Positions 43,131 to 53,300 of a DNA stretch of 64,000 nt are shown piece by piece. This stretch comes from Mycobacterium sp. 1164966.3. GTDB lineage: Bacteria; Actinomycetota; Actinomycetes; Mycobacteriales; Mycobacteriaceae. The stretch lies in contig NZ_LZSG01000008.1 of the NCBI RefSeq assembly GCF_001665395.1, positions 1 through 64,000 of the forward strand. The letters are read 5' to 3'. Numbering within the stretch: position 1 is the stretch's first letter; every line of letters starts with the position of its first letter. The notes under the pieces were generated by a model. It ran no database searches, was not told the origin of the DNA, and worked only from the letters and a program-made list of their open reading frames with translations. The translations under genes and the position numbers were made by a program.

Positions 43131-43544
43131 GTGAGCAACAAACACCCCTTCCGCAAGGCGGTCGAAGACCGCGACGAGGCAACCATCCAGGCGATGCTCG
43201 CCGATGACGTCGTCTTCACCAGCCCGATCGCCTTCAAGCCATATGTCGGCAAGCCGATAACCGCGGCGTTCCTGCGCGGCGTGCTGCGGGTCTTCGAGGA
43301 CTTTCGCTACGTCCGGGAAATCCATGACGCCAACGACCATGCGTTCGTATTCGAAGCCACCGTTGCGGGAAAGAAGATCACCGGCTGCGACTTCCTGCAC
43401 TTCAACGACGACGGCTTGATCGACGACTTCATGGTGATGGTGCGACCACTGTCGGGCGCGACGGCGTTGTCGGAGGCGATGGGCGCGCAGTTCGACCGCA
43501 TCCAACAGGAGGCCCTCGAACTCGCCGAGGCGGGGCAGCGCTGA
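43131..43544 (+). CDS. NTF2-like (SnoaL-fold) protein
   Basis: A 137-residue NTF2-like protein with the DRDEATIQAMLADDVVFTSP start, FKPYVGKPITAAFLRGVL and the VFEATVAGKKITGCDFLHFN strands. Proteins of this fold act as isomerases, hydratases or binding proteins. It starts at GTG 43131 and is followed two bases later by an F420-type oxidoreductase, so a shared pathway is likely. Confidence 0.8.
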   Translation: MSNKHPFRKAVEDRDEATIQAMLADDVVFTSPIAFKPYVGKPITAAFLRGVLRVFEDFRYVREIHDANDHAFVFEATVAGKKITGCDFLHFNDDGLIDDFMVMVRPLSGATALSEAMGAQFDRIQQEALELAEAGQR

Positions 43545-43546
43545 CC

Positions 43547-44587
43547 ATGCGAATCGGATTGGCCATCAACTACGCGGGCGGCTTCAAGGAGGTGGCCGCC
43601 GAAGTAGCCGACCTCGAACGCGCCGGTCTGGATATCGTCTTTGTCCCCGAGGCGTATTCGTTCGACGCGGTGAGCGCACTCGGTTACCTGGCGGCCAGCA
43701 CCGAACGGGTTCAATTGGCTTCCGGCATCCTGCAGCTCTACACCCGCACTCCCACCCTGACTGCGATGACCGCCGCGGGTCTCGACTACGTCTCCGACGG
43801 CCGCTTCACCCTCGGCCTGGGTGCCTCCGGACCACAGGTCATCGAAGGATTTCACGGTGTGCCTTACGATGCTCCGATTGCACGCACCCGCGAGGTCATC
43901 GAGATCTGCCGTCAGGTGTGGCGGCGGGAGACCGTGCAACACCAAGGAAAGCACTACACCATCCCATTGCCGCCCGAATCCGGCACTGGCCTCGGAAAGC
44001 CCCTCAAGCTCATCAATCAGCCTGTCCGGGAACGCATTCCGGTACTGGTGGCAGCGCTGGGCCCCAAGAACGTCGAGCTCGCCGCCGAGATCGCAGAGGG
44101 CTGGCAACCGATTTTCTATCTACCGGAGAAGGCGCGCGGCGTGTGGGGCGAGGCCCTGGCGGCCGGCCAAGCCAAGCGGGATCCCGCGTTGGGTGAGCTC
44201 GAGGTCTACGCCGGGCCGGTATTGGCGATCGGCGAGAACGTCGAGCCGCTACGCGAATTCGTCAAGCCACACCTGGCGCTCTACATCGGCGGCATGGGCG
44301 CCAAGGGCAAGAACTTCTACCACACCCTGGCCACCCGATACGGCTACGGCCCGCAGGCCGACCGGATCCAAGAGCTGTATCTGGCCGGCGAAAAGGACCG
44401 CGCTGCCAAGGCGGTACCCGACGAATTGGTGCGCGACGTCAACCTGATCGGGCCTCCCGGGTTCGTCAAGGAGCGGGTCGCGGCGTTCCGCGAGGCTGGG
44501 GTCACCACCCTGACCGTGGCACCCATCGCGGCGACGCCGGCCGAACAGGTCAAGCTCATCGAGGCCCTTCGAGAACTGGTGGACTGA
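43547..44587 (+). CDS. LLM-class F420-dependent oxidoreductase
   Basis: A 346-residue luciferase-like (TIM-barrel) protein, starting MRIGLAINYAGGFKEVAAEV and containing RFTLGLGASGPQVIEGFHGV and the later VAALGPKNVELAAEIAEGW, the usual F420-binding layout of mycobacterial LLM enzymes. It transfers hydride to or from coenzyme F420; the substrate is unknown. It lies two bases after the NTF2-like gene and opposite the PadR gene. Confidence 0.88.
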   Translation: MRIGLAINYAGGFKEVAAEVADLERAGLDIVFVPEAYSFDAVSALGYLAASTERVQLASGILQLYTRTPTLTAMTAAGLDYVSDGRFTLGLGASGPQVIEGFHGVPYDAPIARTREVIEICRQVWRRETVQHQGKHYTIPLPPESGTGLGKPLKLINQPVRERIPVLVAALGPKNVELAAEIAEGWQPIFYLPEKARGVWGEALAAGQAKRDPALGELEVYAGPVLAIGENVEPLREFVKPHLALYIGGMGAKGKNFYHTLATRYGYGPQADRIQELYLAGEKDRAAKAVPDELVRDVNLIGPPGFVKERVAAFREAGVTTLTVAPIAATPAEQVKLIEALRELVD

Positions 44588-44636
44588 CGAACGAAAACCG
44601 TTCGTGCTCGGCCGGGTGCATTAATCCTGCCACCCG

Positions 44637-45887
44637 TCATTCGGCGTCATCGATGAAACGTCTGCGGTACGCGGCGAACCGAGTGGCGATCTCCTCGCGG
44701 TCCAGTCCCAAGTCATCGGCATTGTAGAGCACACCGCCGTAGCGGCCACGCGGATGTTCGGCGCGAAATTCCGCCATGGCCTTGCGCACGGAGTCGTCGA
44801 ACGGCTGCCCGGCGCGCTGGTAGATGCGTGCGATGGTGCCCTCCTCGTCGGCCATGAAGTCGGTGAACCGCACGTCGATCGACTGAGCGCGCGGCAACAG
44901 GTCGCGGTCCTGCAAACACGCGTTCAGCAGATCCTCGGCTCGGTCCAGCCAATCGCGCGCGATCTTCACCGGATCCGGCCGCGCCATGGCCATCCGCGCC
45001 GAATAGCAGATCATCGTCGCCATCGACAATGTCACCTCCACCGGATCCCGATGTGTCAAAACGAATGTCGCGTCGGGAAAGGTGGCGAGCAGCGTCGGGA
45101 ACTGCTCCAGGTGCTGCGGTGATTTGAGTACCCATCGGGTGCCCCCTCGCAGCCACTGCATGGCTTGCAACATGCGCTTGAGGTAAGCGTAGCTTGGCCC
45201 CTGGTCGTGCGATTTGTAGTGGGCGGCGAAACTTGGTATGTGGTAGACGCTTTCGAGCAACATCCCGGAGATGTCGTTGGCGAACAGTTGGATCTCTTCG
45301 TGCGCATGCTCGACCGTCATATCGTGCATGCGCTTGAATTCCGGCATCGACGTGTTGGTCAGCTCCAGTGCGGTCGCACAACGGTCGCGGCGCGGCTGCT
45401 CGTCGCTGGCCTCGTCGGGTGAGGGGAACGGTTCCAGACTCTCCCAGTACGGCAGGTGCCGCAGCGACGGGTCGGCGGCCAGCATGTTGTGCAGGTGCGT
45501 GGTGCCGGTGCGCGGGAGTCCGCAAATGATGATCGGTCGTTCGACGGGGACGTCTTCGATCTCGGGGTGCTCGGCGATCAGCGCCTCCAGCCGCAGCCGA
45601 TTGACCAGGTTCTGCACCACCTGCTCGAAAGCGACCGCGACGCCGGTGTCGGACAGCCCCGCCTCGTCGCGCAGCGATGCGCACAACACATCAAGCCGTT
45701 CCCGGAATCCCGGATCACCCCAATTGTCCAGGCCGGTGCGCTGTTCTGCAGCCGCGAGCATCTCTTCGGGTTGCAGCCGCAACGTCGCGCCGTAAGCGGC
45801 CAGGCCGTCGCGGATCGGTTGTGCCGCAGCCGGATAGACGGGATTGGCCAGATCCGTCAGCCTGATATCGGCAGGACGGTCCGTCAT
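44637..45887 (-). CDS. Sulfotransferase family protein
   Basis: A 416-residue sulfotransferase-fold protein. The 5'-phosphosulfate loop is IICGLPRTGTTHLHNMLAAD (about 117-136), the 3'-phosphate region includes GGTRWVLKSPQH and FVLTHRDPVEVTLS. Such enzymes move sulfate from PAPS to lipids or other hydroxyls. ATG 45887 overlaps the stop of the DUF1214 gene (ATGA), so it is translated with it. Similar mycobacterial proteins have no proven acceptor. Confidence 0.87.
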   Translation of the reverse strand: MTDRPADIRLTDLANPVYPAAAQPIRDGLAAYGATLRLQPEEMLAAAEQRTGLDNWGDPGFRERLDVLCASLRDEAGLSDTGVAVAFEQVVQNLVNRLRLEALIAEHPEIEDVPVERPIIICGLPRTGTTHLHNMLAADPSLRHLPYWESLEPFPSPDEASDEQPRRDRCATALELTNTSMPEFKRMHDMTVEHAHEEIQLFANDISGMLLESVYHIPSFAAHYKSHDQGPSYAYLKRMLQAMQWLRGGTRWVLKSPQHLEQFPTLLATFPDATFVLTHRDPVEVTLSMATMICYSARMAMARPDPVKIARDWLDRAEDLLNACLQDRDLLPRAQSIDVRFTDFMADEEGTIARIYQRAGQPFDDSVRKAMAEFRAEHPRGRYGGVLYNADDLGLDREEIATRFAAYRRRFIDDAE

Positions 45888-46969
45888 CGCGTCATCCCTG
45901 CCACGTCGGCGACGTGGACGACGCGACACGTGGGCCGCACCGGTGTCTCCTCGGGCAGGAACCAGCGCAACCAGATCAGCCCGCGGGCACGGCCCGCGGT
46001 GGACACCCAGTTGGGGTGCCCAGGATCCTTGTCGCTGACCACAATTCGCCACGAGCCGTCCGTCTCATAGGCGACGTGCGCGCCGTTGATGGTGACGCGT
46101 TCGTAGGTGTAGTCGTAGGTGTGCAAGAACGGGTTCCAGAGGCACAGGTTCCAGAACACGCAGTCCGGTGACGTACCGTCGATCACCAGGGCCTGGTCGG
46201 GTTTCAAGTCGTAGGCGCCCATGGCGTAGGCGGCGTCGGCCGCCGACCAACCGTAGGCGTGCTGCGGCACAGGGAAGGGCTCGGCGATCTGGTTGGGCGG
46301 TTGGACGCGGGTGGGCAGGAACGACATCTGCTCGCGCAGCCAGGTGCGTGCGGCGCGGAACCGCCGGGCCAAATCCTCTGGGGCGTCCAATTTTCGCGGG
46401 GGCGGATCGATCGCCTCGATCTTCCATTGCGTGCGACGTCCGGTGGCCGGTTCGGTGAGGTAGTCACGGGTAAGCGCGTGCACGGCGTCGGGATCGAGTT
46501 TGAGCCAGGTTCCGGGTTGCGGTTCCGGGCTGAGGGTGAACTCGAAGTTGCCGTCGTCGTCGAACTCGAGGTTGCGGTCGTTGATCGTGCCGACGATGCG
46601 GTTGCTGTAGCGGCCGTCGTCGGGTCCGCCGTAAACCGTCATCGACAGGTAGACGGCGTCGCCGCGGTTCCCGGTAATCCGGTAGGTACGGTTCGGGTCG
46701 ATCGGAGCGACTTGGTAGAACGCATCGGAGTTGTCGCCGCCCCATTTCAGGTAGGGGCCGATGACGTCGACCAGAATCGGATTGTCCTTGTCGCCCCAGA
46801 CGTAGGTGTCGACGGCGACCCGTAACACGCTGAACGCCAAGCGGTAGCCGTCGAGTACGTCGGGCTCGTCCAGTGGTGGGTCTGCGGCGAGGATCTTCTG
46901 CTCGATGGCGCGCACCTCGTCCAGCAGGCCGTTGAAGGCTTCGGAGGCTTCGGATAGATCGGTTGTCAT
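45884..46969 (-). CDS. DUF1214-domain protein
   Basis: A 361-residue DUF1214 protein. The family region runs through most of the chain, with NRTYRITGNRGDAVYLSMTV, WNLCLWNPFLHTYDYTYERV and the C-terminal HPNWVSTAGRARGLIWLRW. No signal peptide is seen. It sits in the middle of a TetR-DUF1214-sulfotransferase operon with four-base ATGA overlaps on both sides. DUF1214 proteins have no settled reaction; linkage to a sulfotransferase is the main hint. Confidence 0.85.
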   Translation of the reverse strand: MTTDLSEASEAFNGLLDEVRAIEQKILAADPPLDEPDVLDGYRLAFSVLRVAVDTYVWGDKDNPILVDVIGPYLKWGGDNSDAFYQVAPIDPNRTYRITGNRGDAVYLSMTVYGGPDDGRYSNRIVGTINDRNLEFDDDGNFEFTLSPEPQPGTWLKLDPDAVHALTRDYLTEPATGRRTQWKIEAIDPPPRKLDAPEDLARRFRAARTWLREQMSFLPTRVQPPNQIAEPFPVPQHAYGWSAADAAYAMGAYDLKPDQALVIDGTSPDCVFWNLCLWNPFLHTYDYTYERVTINGAHVAYETDGSWRIVVSDKDPGHPNWVSTAGRARGLIWLRWFLPEETPVRPTCRVVHVADVAGMTR

Positions 46970-47574
46970 CTACTTCTCCGTTTCTCGGCGCCTCGAATGA
47001 CCATGGCGCACAGGCGTTCTGCGAGGGCATCTAGGTCTTGAGAATTTCCGTGCTGCTGCACCTGCGCGGCGTAGAAGGCGGTGCCGACGAGCACCTGGTA
47101 GAGCATGTCGACGTCCACATCCCGGCGCACCAGGCCTTGGTCGACGCCGCTGCGCACCAGGGCGGCGAACTCGGTGAGCGTGCGTTCGTCGAGCAGTTGC
47201 TGGGTGCGGATGTGCAGGGCCGGGTCGCGGTGGCGCTCGGCAAGGATGCCGAGCGCGGCGGCCTCGACGACGGGTTCGCGCCAGAACCGCAACACCCCGC
47301 GGACGAACACCAGCAGATCGGCCTCGAAGTCACCCGAATTCTCGACCAGTGCGGCATCGGGCGGCTGACCGAATACGGCTTCGAAAACCACGTGCGCCTT
47401 GGACGGCCAGCGCCGGTAGACGGTGGGGCGGCTCACCCCGGCCTCGCGGGCGATCGCGTCAATGGTCACCTGGTCGTAGCCGTCGTGGGCCAGCAGGCGG
47501 CGGGTGGCGTCCATGATGTCGCGCTGCGTGCGGGGGTCGCGCGGACGACCGCGGACGGCAGCGTGCGCAGACAT
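46966..47574 (-). CDS. TetR-family regulator of the DUF1214 operon
   Basis: A 202-residue TetR protein. The N terminus is basic (RGRPRDPRTQRDIMDATRRL) and the helix-turn-helix reads VTIDAIAREAGVSRPTVYRR. The stop overlaps the DUF1214 start by four bases, so it is the first gene of the operon and is likely an autoregulator through the palindrome at 47583-47599. Confidence 0.88.
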   Translation of the reverse strand: MSAHAAVRGRPRDPRTQRDIMDATRRLLAHDGYDQVTIDAIAREAGVSRPTVYRRWPSKAHVVFEAVFGQPPDAALVENSGDFEADLLVFVRGVLRFWREPVVEAAALGILAERHRDPALHIRTQQLLDERTLTEFAALVRSGVDQGLVRRDVDVDMLYQVLVGTAFYAAQVQQHGNSQDLDALAERLCAMVIRGAEKRRSR

Positions 47575-47582
47575 GCCAATAT

Positions 47583-47599
47583 CGTTACATCACGTAACG
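47583..47599. promoter_or_regulatory. Putative TetR operator of the DUF1214 operon
   Basis: CGTTAC (47583-47588) and GTAACG (47594-47599) form a perfect inverted repeat with a 5-base spacer, nine bases before the TetR start codon. Confidence 0.55.
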
Positions 47600-47624
47600 T
47601 AAAGCTGTCAAGAGATACTGCGCC

Positions 47625-48164
47625 TTACCCAAGTCGCAAGAACCGCTGTAGCAACGTGCGTTCGGTGACGGGGTCTTTGACGGGCCAACACCACAGTGCG
47701 AGAAAGACGCGGATCAGCCACTGTGCGGCGAGTGGATCGGGATCCTCCTGACCAAGCATCTCGGCGGCGAAGCCGGTAACGGTGCGCGAACTGGTGATCC
47801 ACTCGCTGACGGGCGTCGTGTGCATTGACCGCATGAGCTGGGCTAGTGGATCAGATTGCAGGCTCTGCAGAGCGACGATGGTGGCAGTGACTACGCGATC
47901 CGGACCCGAAAGACCCTGGATCGCCTCCCGTGCCGTTTCCACGATGCGAACCGATTGGATGGCAACTACGGCGTCACGGATTGCAGCCTTGCCTCCGGCA
48001 TGGCGGTAGATGGTCGCAGGCGAGCAGTGGACCTCGGTTGCCAAGGCCTCGATGGTGAAAGCCTCGTATCCGTGTCGCGAGATGAGGTCGGCAGCTGCGG
48101 CGTAGATGCGTTCGGCGGCTTCACTGCGGCGGTCTCGACCCACTAACCAGTCATCGCGTGGCAT
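47625..48164 (-). CDS. TetR-family transcriptional regulator
   Basis: A 179-residue TetR protein with an N-terminal helix-turn-helix (FTIEALATEVHCSPATIYRH). The C-terminal ligand domain is short and not assignable. It lies upstream of the DUF1214 operon on the same strand with 50 bases between, so it may regulate that operon or an unlinked one. The gene starts MPRDDWLVGRDRRSEAAERI. Confidence 0.85.
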   Translation of the reverse strand: MPRDDWLVGRDRRSEAAERIYAAAADLISRHGYEAFTIEALATEVHCSPATIYRHAGGKAAIRDAVVAIQSVRIVETAREAIQGLSGPDRVVTATIVALQSLQSDPLAQLMRSMHTTPVSEWITSSRTVTGFAAEMLGQEDPDPLAAQWLIRVFLALWCWPVKDPVTERTLLQRFLRLG

Positions 48165-48314
48165 CTAACCAGGCTCCTGGCGTCGCCGGACCGGGTGAAA
48201 TTCTTCCCTCATGCTGAGACATATCAACAGATCTTTCTCAAGTTAATCCGCTGGTAGGTCAGCATAGGCAGTGTCGGGCGCTTGGACCGTTTGCAGCTGG
48301 CCGTCCAATAGGGT

Positions 48315-48370
48315 GAGCAGACGCAAAATCGCCCGACACGCCGTGCGTTCACGCAATTTTGCATCTGCTC
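48315..48370. terminator. Palindrome of the GACGCAAAATCGC family after a fadE gene
   Basis: GAGCAGACGCAAAATCGC (48315-48332) pairs with a near-complement ending ATTTTGCATCTGCTC (48356-48370), with two G-U type differences. It begins 11 bases past the stop of the acyl-CoA dehydrogenase on the minus strand. It is a sibling of the palindrome after rplI. Confidence 0.6.
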
Positions 48371-48380
48371 GCCGCCTTGG

Positions 48381-49592
48381 TTACCGGATCGGAAGTCCGG
48401 TCAGCGCCCTCGAAATCACCAGGCGCTGGATCTCACTCGTGCCCTCGAAGATCGTGAAGATCTTTGCGTCGCGGTGCATCCGCTCTACCGGGTAGTCGCG
48501 GGTGTAGCCGTTGCCGCCGAGGATCTGGATGGCCTCGTCGGTGACATAGACCGCGGTCTCGCTCGCCACCAGCTTGGCCATCGAGCCCTCGGCGGATTCG
48601 AAGTTCTGGTTGTTGCGCGCCATCCACCCGGCGCGCCAGACCAGCAACCGCGCCGCGTCGATGCGGCTCTTCATGTCCGCCAACTTGAACGCGACCGCCT
48701 GGAATTCACCGATCTTGCGACCGAATTGCTCACGCTGGCAGGCGTATTCGAGGGCATACTCGTATGCGGCCCGCGCTACGCCGACGGCCATTGCCCCGAC
48801 GGTGGGCCGGGTGCGCTCGAAGGTCTTCATCGCGGCCTGTCCGCCCGCTGAAGCGCCGGATTTCACCCGAGCGATCCGTGCTTCGAACTTCTCGCGGCCG
48901 CCGAGAATCGCGTCCTCGGGCACTCGGACGTTGTCGAGCACCACTTCGGCCGTGTGCGACGCGCGAATTCCGTGCTTCTTGAACTTCTGACCCTGAGCCA
49001 GCCCATTGGTATCCGGCCCAATCACGAATGACGCCTGGCCGCGGGTACCGAGTTCGGGATAGACCGAGGCAACCACGATGTGCACGTTGGCAATACCACC
49101 GTTGGTCGCCCACGTCTTGGTCCCGTTGAGCACCCACTCCCGAGCGGCCTCGTCGTAGCGGGCACGGGTACGGATGCCACCGACGTCAGAACCCGCGTCG
49201 GGCTCCGACGAGCAGAACGCACCAAGCTTGGGTTCGCCGGCAGTGCCGAACATTTCCGGCAGCCAGCGCCCCAGCTGCTCGGGAGTTCCGTTGCCCGCCA
49301 AGGCCGCTGCGGCCAGCCCGGTGCCCATGATGGACAGTGCGATGCCGGCATCACCCCAGAACATCTCCTCGAATGCGACGAGCATGCCCAGCCCGGTCTC
49401 CTCAGCGGCTTGCTGCGCAAAGAAGTCGGGCGAGTAAAGGCCCACTTTCGAGGCCTCTTGGATGACCGGCCAAGGGGTTTCCTCTCGTTCGTCCCATTCG
49501 GCCGCGGCGGGACGGACGACCTCGGCCGCGAACTGGTGCACCCAATCGCGGACCTCGATCACGTCGTCGCTCAGTTGTAGCGAATAAGTCAC
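48381..49592 (-). CDS. Acyl-CoA dehydrogenase
   Basis: A 403-residue FadE protein with all landmarks: [19 protein letters not shown] (FAD/substrate loop), [15 protein letters not shown], the [20 protein letters not shown] helix, [20 protein letters not shown] and the C-terminal [12 protein letters not shown]. It should oxidise an acyl-CoA at the alpha-beta bond and pass electrons to ETF. It overlaps the stop of the TetR gene by four bases and is thus probably controlled by it. Confidence 0.9.
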   Translation of the reverse strand: MTYSLQLSDDVIEVRDWVHQFAAEVVRPAAAEWDEREETPWPVIQEASKVGLYSPDFFAQQAAEETGLGMLVAFEEMFWGDAGIALSIMGTGLAAAALAGNGTPEQLGRWLPEMFGTAGEPKLGAFCSSEPDAGSDVGGIRTRARYDEAAREWVLNGTKTWATNGGIANVHIVVASVYPELGTRGQASFVIGPDTNGLAQGQKFKKHGIRASHTAEVVLDNVRVPEDAILGGREKFEARIARVKSGASAGGQAAMKTFERTRPTVGAMAVGVARAAYEYALEYACQREQFGRKIGEFQAVAFKLADMKSRIDAARLLVWRAGWMARNNQNFESAEGSMAKLVASETAVYVTDEAIQILGGNGYTRDYPVERMHRDAKIFTIFEGTSEIQRLVISRALTGLPIR

Positions 49593-50227
49593 AGTTCTGC
49601 TCCTGAAATAGGTTGGTGTTTAACGGTATAGCGGCCCAGAACGCTGATGGTCTGGTTGACCCAGGCCTCGAAGTAACGCTCGTCGTCGATGTTGCCGGGG
49701 GAGCGACCGGTCAGCGCTTGCAGCGTGGCGGCGTAGGACAGCGAACCGATTGCGACGGCTGCGATGGCTTCGGGATCGGGGATACGGGTGCGGCCGGAGC
49801 TATTCGATCTCTTCAATTCGTCGGCGAAGCGCTGATAGGCGTTGTCGGTGATGACCTGCCAAGTCTTCTCGTCCAGATCGCCGAGCTCGTCCGGCTCGCG
49901 CAGCATGACCTTCAGCAAGTCCTCGCTCTGCTTCAGGTTGTTCCAGATCAGCCGGCCCGCGGTGCGCACCGCGTGTTCTACGCTGCCCGGCTCCTCGGCG
50001 TCGTACTGCTCGCGGGCGGACACAATGCTGTCGATCCGGTACTCGACTGCCGCTTCCAACAATTCGCGCTTCGAGGCGAAGTGCTTGTAGAGCGCACCCG
50101 AGCCCGGCGCCAGGCCTGATGCCCGTTGGATGTCAGCCACCGACGCCGCGGCGTACCCCTTCTCGGCGAAGAGCTTCAGTGCTGCAGCCAGCAGACGATC
50201 ACGTCCCCCAATAGACCTTGTGGCCAT
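49589..50227 (-). CDS. TetR-family regulator coupled to fadE
   Basis: A 212-residue TetR protein. Its helix-turn-helix is [20 protein letters not shown], followed by [17 protein letters not shown]. Met at 50227 (MATRSIGG) is preferred: the seven-codon longer start would make the palindrome at 50228-50249 coding. It overlaps the acyl-CoA dehydrogenase gene by four bases and probably senses an acyl-CoA. Confidence 0.87.
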   Translation of the reverse strand: MATRSIGGRDRLLAAALKLFAEKGYAAASVADIQRASGLAPGSGALYKHFASKRELLEAAVEYRIDSIVSAREQYDAEEPGSVEHAVRTAGRLIWNNLKQSEDLLKVMLREPDELGDLDEKTWQVITDNAYQRFADELKRSNSSGRTRIPDPEAIAAVAIGSLSYAATLQALTGRSPGNIDDERYFEAWVNQTISVLGRYTVKHQPISGAEL

Positions 50228-50249
50228 GGTGAGAGAGTACTCACTCACC
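50228..50249. promoter_or_regulatory. Putative TetR operator of the fadE operon
   Basis: GTGAGAGAGTACTCACTCAC (50229-50248) is a near-perfect palindrome around a GTAC centre, two mismatched positions apart from symmetry. It touches the preferred TetR start codon. Confidence 0.55.
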
Positions 50250-50376
50250 GCAGGAAAAGCAAGCCGCGCTCGTTGCCGCCATTACAGAGCCAGTGCAGAC
50301 TCGGCCACCAAGCGCCGACCGAAGAACCGTGCAGAACTACAACGCTTTAGCGGGCGCGTCGCACTAGGCTCGCACC

Positions 50377-53300
50377 ATGGCAATCCCGCGACTTTTCCTG
50401 GAATGGCCCGTCGTCCGTCAGCTGCGTTCGGGGGATGTGCTCGGCCGCGGACCGGCGGTCACCTCCAAGCAGACTCGCGCCATCGCCCCGCGCACGTCGA
50501 CGGCCGACCGGGTGGTGCAAAGCGTTTGCCCATACTGCGCGGTCGGCTGCGGGCAGCGGGTATATGTCAAGGACGACAAGGTCGTTCAGATCGAGGGCGA
50601 CCCCGATTCGCCGATATCCCGCGGCCGGCTGTGCCCCAAAGGCTCGGCCAGCGAGCAGCTGGTCAACTCGCCGGGGCGGCAGATCAAGATGCTGTACCGC
50701 GCCCCTCGCTCTACTGAATGGCAATCGCTGGATCTCGACACCGCCATCGACATGGTGGCCGATCGCTTCGTCGAGGCCCGCCGCCATACCTGGCAGGACA
50801 TCGACAAGAAGGGCCATCCGCTGCGGCGCACCATGAAGATCGCCGCCCTGGGCGGCGCGACGCTGGACAACGAAGAGAACTACGTCATCAAGAAACTCTT
50901 CACCGCCGCGGGTGCGATCCAGATCGAGAACCAAGCCCGTATTTGACACTCCGCCACGGTTCCCGGTCTGGGAACCTCCTTCGGGCGCGGCGGCGCCACC
51001 CAGTCACTGCAAGACATGGCCAACTCGGATTGCATCGTCATCCAGGGCTCCAACATGGCCGAGTGCCATCCGGTCGGCTTCCAGTGGGTCGAAGAGGCGC
51101 GAGCCAAGGGCGCCAAGGTGATTCACGTCGACCCGAGGTTCACCCGTACTTCGGCGGTGTGCGACAAGCACATTCCGATCCGGGCCGGTTCCGACGTGGT
51201 GCTGCTGGGCGCGCTGATCAACCACGTGCTCACCCATGACCTGTGGTTCAAGGAATACGTGCTGGCCTACACCAACGCGGCGACGTTGATCAACGAAAAC
51301 TACCGGGATGCCGAGGATCTGGGCGGCCTGTTCTCCGGCTTCGACCCCGAGACCGGCCAGTACGACCCGTCGACGTGGGCTTACGCGGAGCAGGACGCCG
51401 ATCACGAGCACGGCGGCAGCGCCTCGGACCGTGCCGCGGGCGATATGCACGGCAGCGGTGGACCGCCGCTCCCGCATGCCCGTGTGCTGCGCGACGAGAC
51501 GCTGCAGCATGCGCAGACGGTGTTCCAGATCCTCAAGCGGCACTACGCCCGCTACACGCCCGAGATGGTGCGCGACGTTTGCGGCATCAGCATCCGAGAC
51601 TTCGACTATCTGGCCCGGACGATCGTCGAAAACTCCGGCCGCGACCGCACCACCTGTTTCGCCTACGCCGTGGGGTGGACACAACACACGCTGGGTGCCC
51701 AATTCATCCGCACCTCAACGATTTTGCAGCTGCTGCTGGGTAATGTCGGGCGACCGGGCAGCGGCATCATGGCGCTGCGCGGCCACGCCACCATCCAGGG
51801 CTCCACCGACATCCCGACGCTGTTCAACTTGCTACCCGGCTATTTGCCGATGCCCGTGGCCGGCGTCCACGACACCTTCGCCGAATACGTGGAGGCGGTC
51901 GGGCCGAAGAACCAGAAGGGGTTCTGGGCCAACGCCGACACCTACATCGTCAGCCTGCTCAAAGCCTGGTGGGGCGAGGCCGCGCGGGAAGACAACGACT
52001 GGGCCTACGACTATTTGCCACGGATCGACGGCCCGCACGGGACGTATCAAACGGTCATGTCGATGCTGGAAGACGACGTCGACGGATACTTCCTGCTGGG
52101 CCAGAACCCGGCCGTCGGATCGGCGCACGGCCGCATGCAGAGACTGGGCATGTCGCACCTGAAGTGGCTGGTGGTCCGTGACCTCAACCTCATCGAGTCG
52201 GCCACCTGGTGGAAGGACGGTCCGGAGATCGCGTCCGGCGAGCTGCGCACCGAGGACATCGAGACCGAGGTGTTCTTCTTCCCCGCGGCCACCCACGTCG
52301 AGAAATCTGGGTCCTTCACCCAGACGCAACGGTTGGTGCAGTGGCGGCACAAGGCGGTCGAGCCGCCCGGCGACTGCCAGAGTGAACTGCAGTTCTTCGT
52401 CGAGCTGGGCAAGCGAATCCGTGCGCGGCTGGCCGGTTCGGCTGACGAACGCGACCGCCCGCTGCTCGATTTGACGTGGGACTATCCGGTCGACGAGCAC
52501 GGCGAGCCAGACCCCGAATCCGTGGTGGCAGAGATCAACGGCTACTACCTGACCGGGCCGAACGCCGGCCAGACCGTGCCCGGCTACACCGAATTGCGCG
52601 CCGACGGTTCGACGTCATGCGGCTGCTGGATCTACTCCGGGGTGTATGCCGACGGTGTCAACCAGGCCGCGCGCCGAGTGCCACACGGCGGTCCGAGTCC
52701 AAGTCAGTCGGAGTGGGGCTGGGCGTGGCCCGCCGACCGTCGCATCCTCTTCAACCGCGCGTCGGCCGACCCCGACGGCAAGCCGTGGAGCGAGCGCAAG
52801 AAGTTGATCTGGTGGGACGAGCAGCAGGGCCGCTGGGTCGGTGACGATGTGCCCGACTTTCCGGTGGACCGCGACCCGCACGCCCGGCCGGACCCGGATG
52901 TCGGCGGACCGGACGCCCTGGCGGGCGATGACCCGTTCATCATGCAGGCCGACGGGAAAGGCTGGCTGTTCGCCCCCAAGGGCATGGTCGACGGCCCGCT
53001 GCCCACGCATTACGAACCGCAGGAGTCGCCGATCGCCAACCCGCTCTACCCGCAACAGCAGAACCCATCGCGAATCGTGTTCCCGCGCAAGGACAATCTG
53101 AGTGCACCGAGCGCCGATGAACCCGGAGCCGAGGTGTACCCATACGTATTCACCACCTACCGGCTCACCGAGCATCACACCGCGGGTGGGATGAGTCGAT
53201 GGCTGCCCTACCTGTCCGAGTTGCAGCCCGAGATGTTCTGCGAAGTCTCTCCTGAGCTGGCCGCCGAGCGGGGCCTCGAACCCTATGGCTGGGCTACCAT

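Noticed and set aside
50944..50946. In-frame stop in the formate dehydrogenase gene, as if two ORFs or a pseudogene.
   Set aside because: The codon is UGA at the known Sec position, the frame continues intact, a SECIS hairpin follows at the right distance and selA, selB, selD and tRNA-Sec are adjacent.
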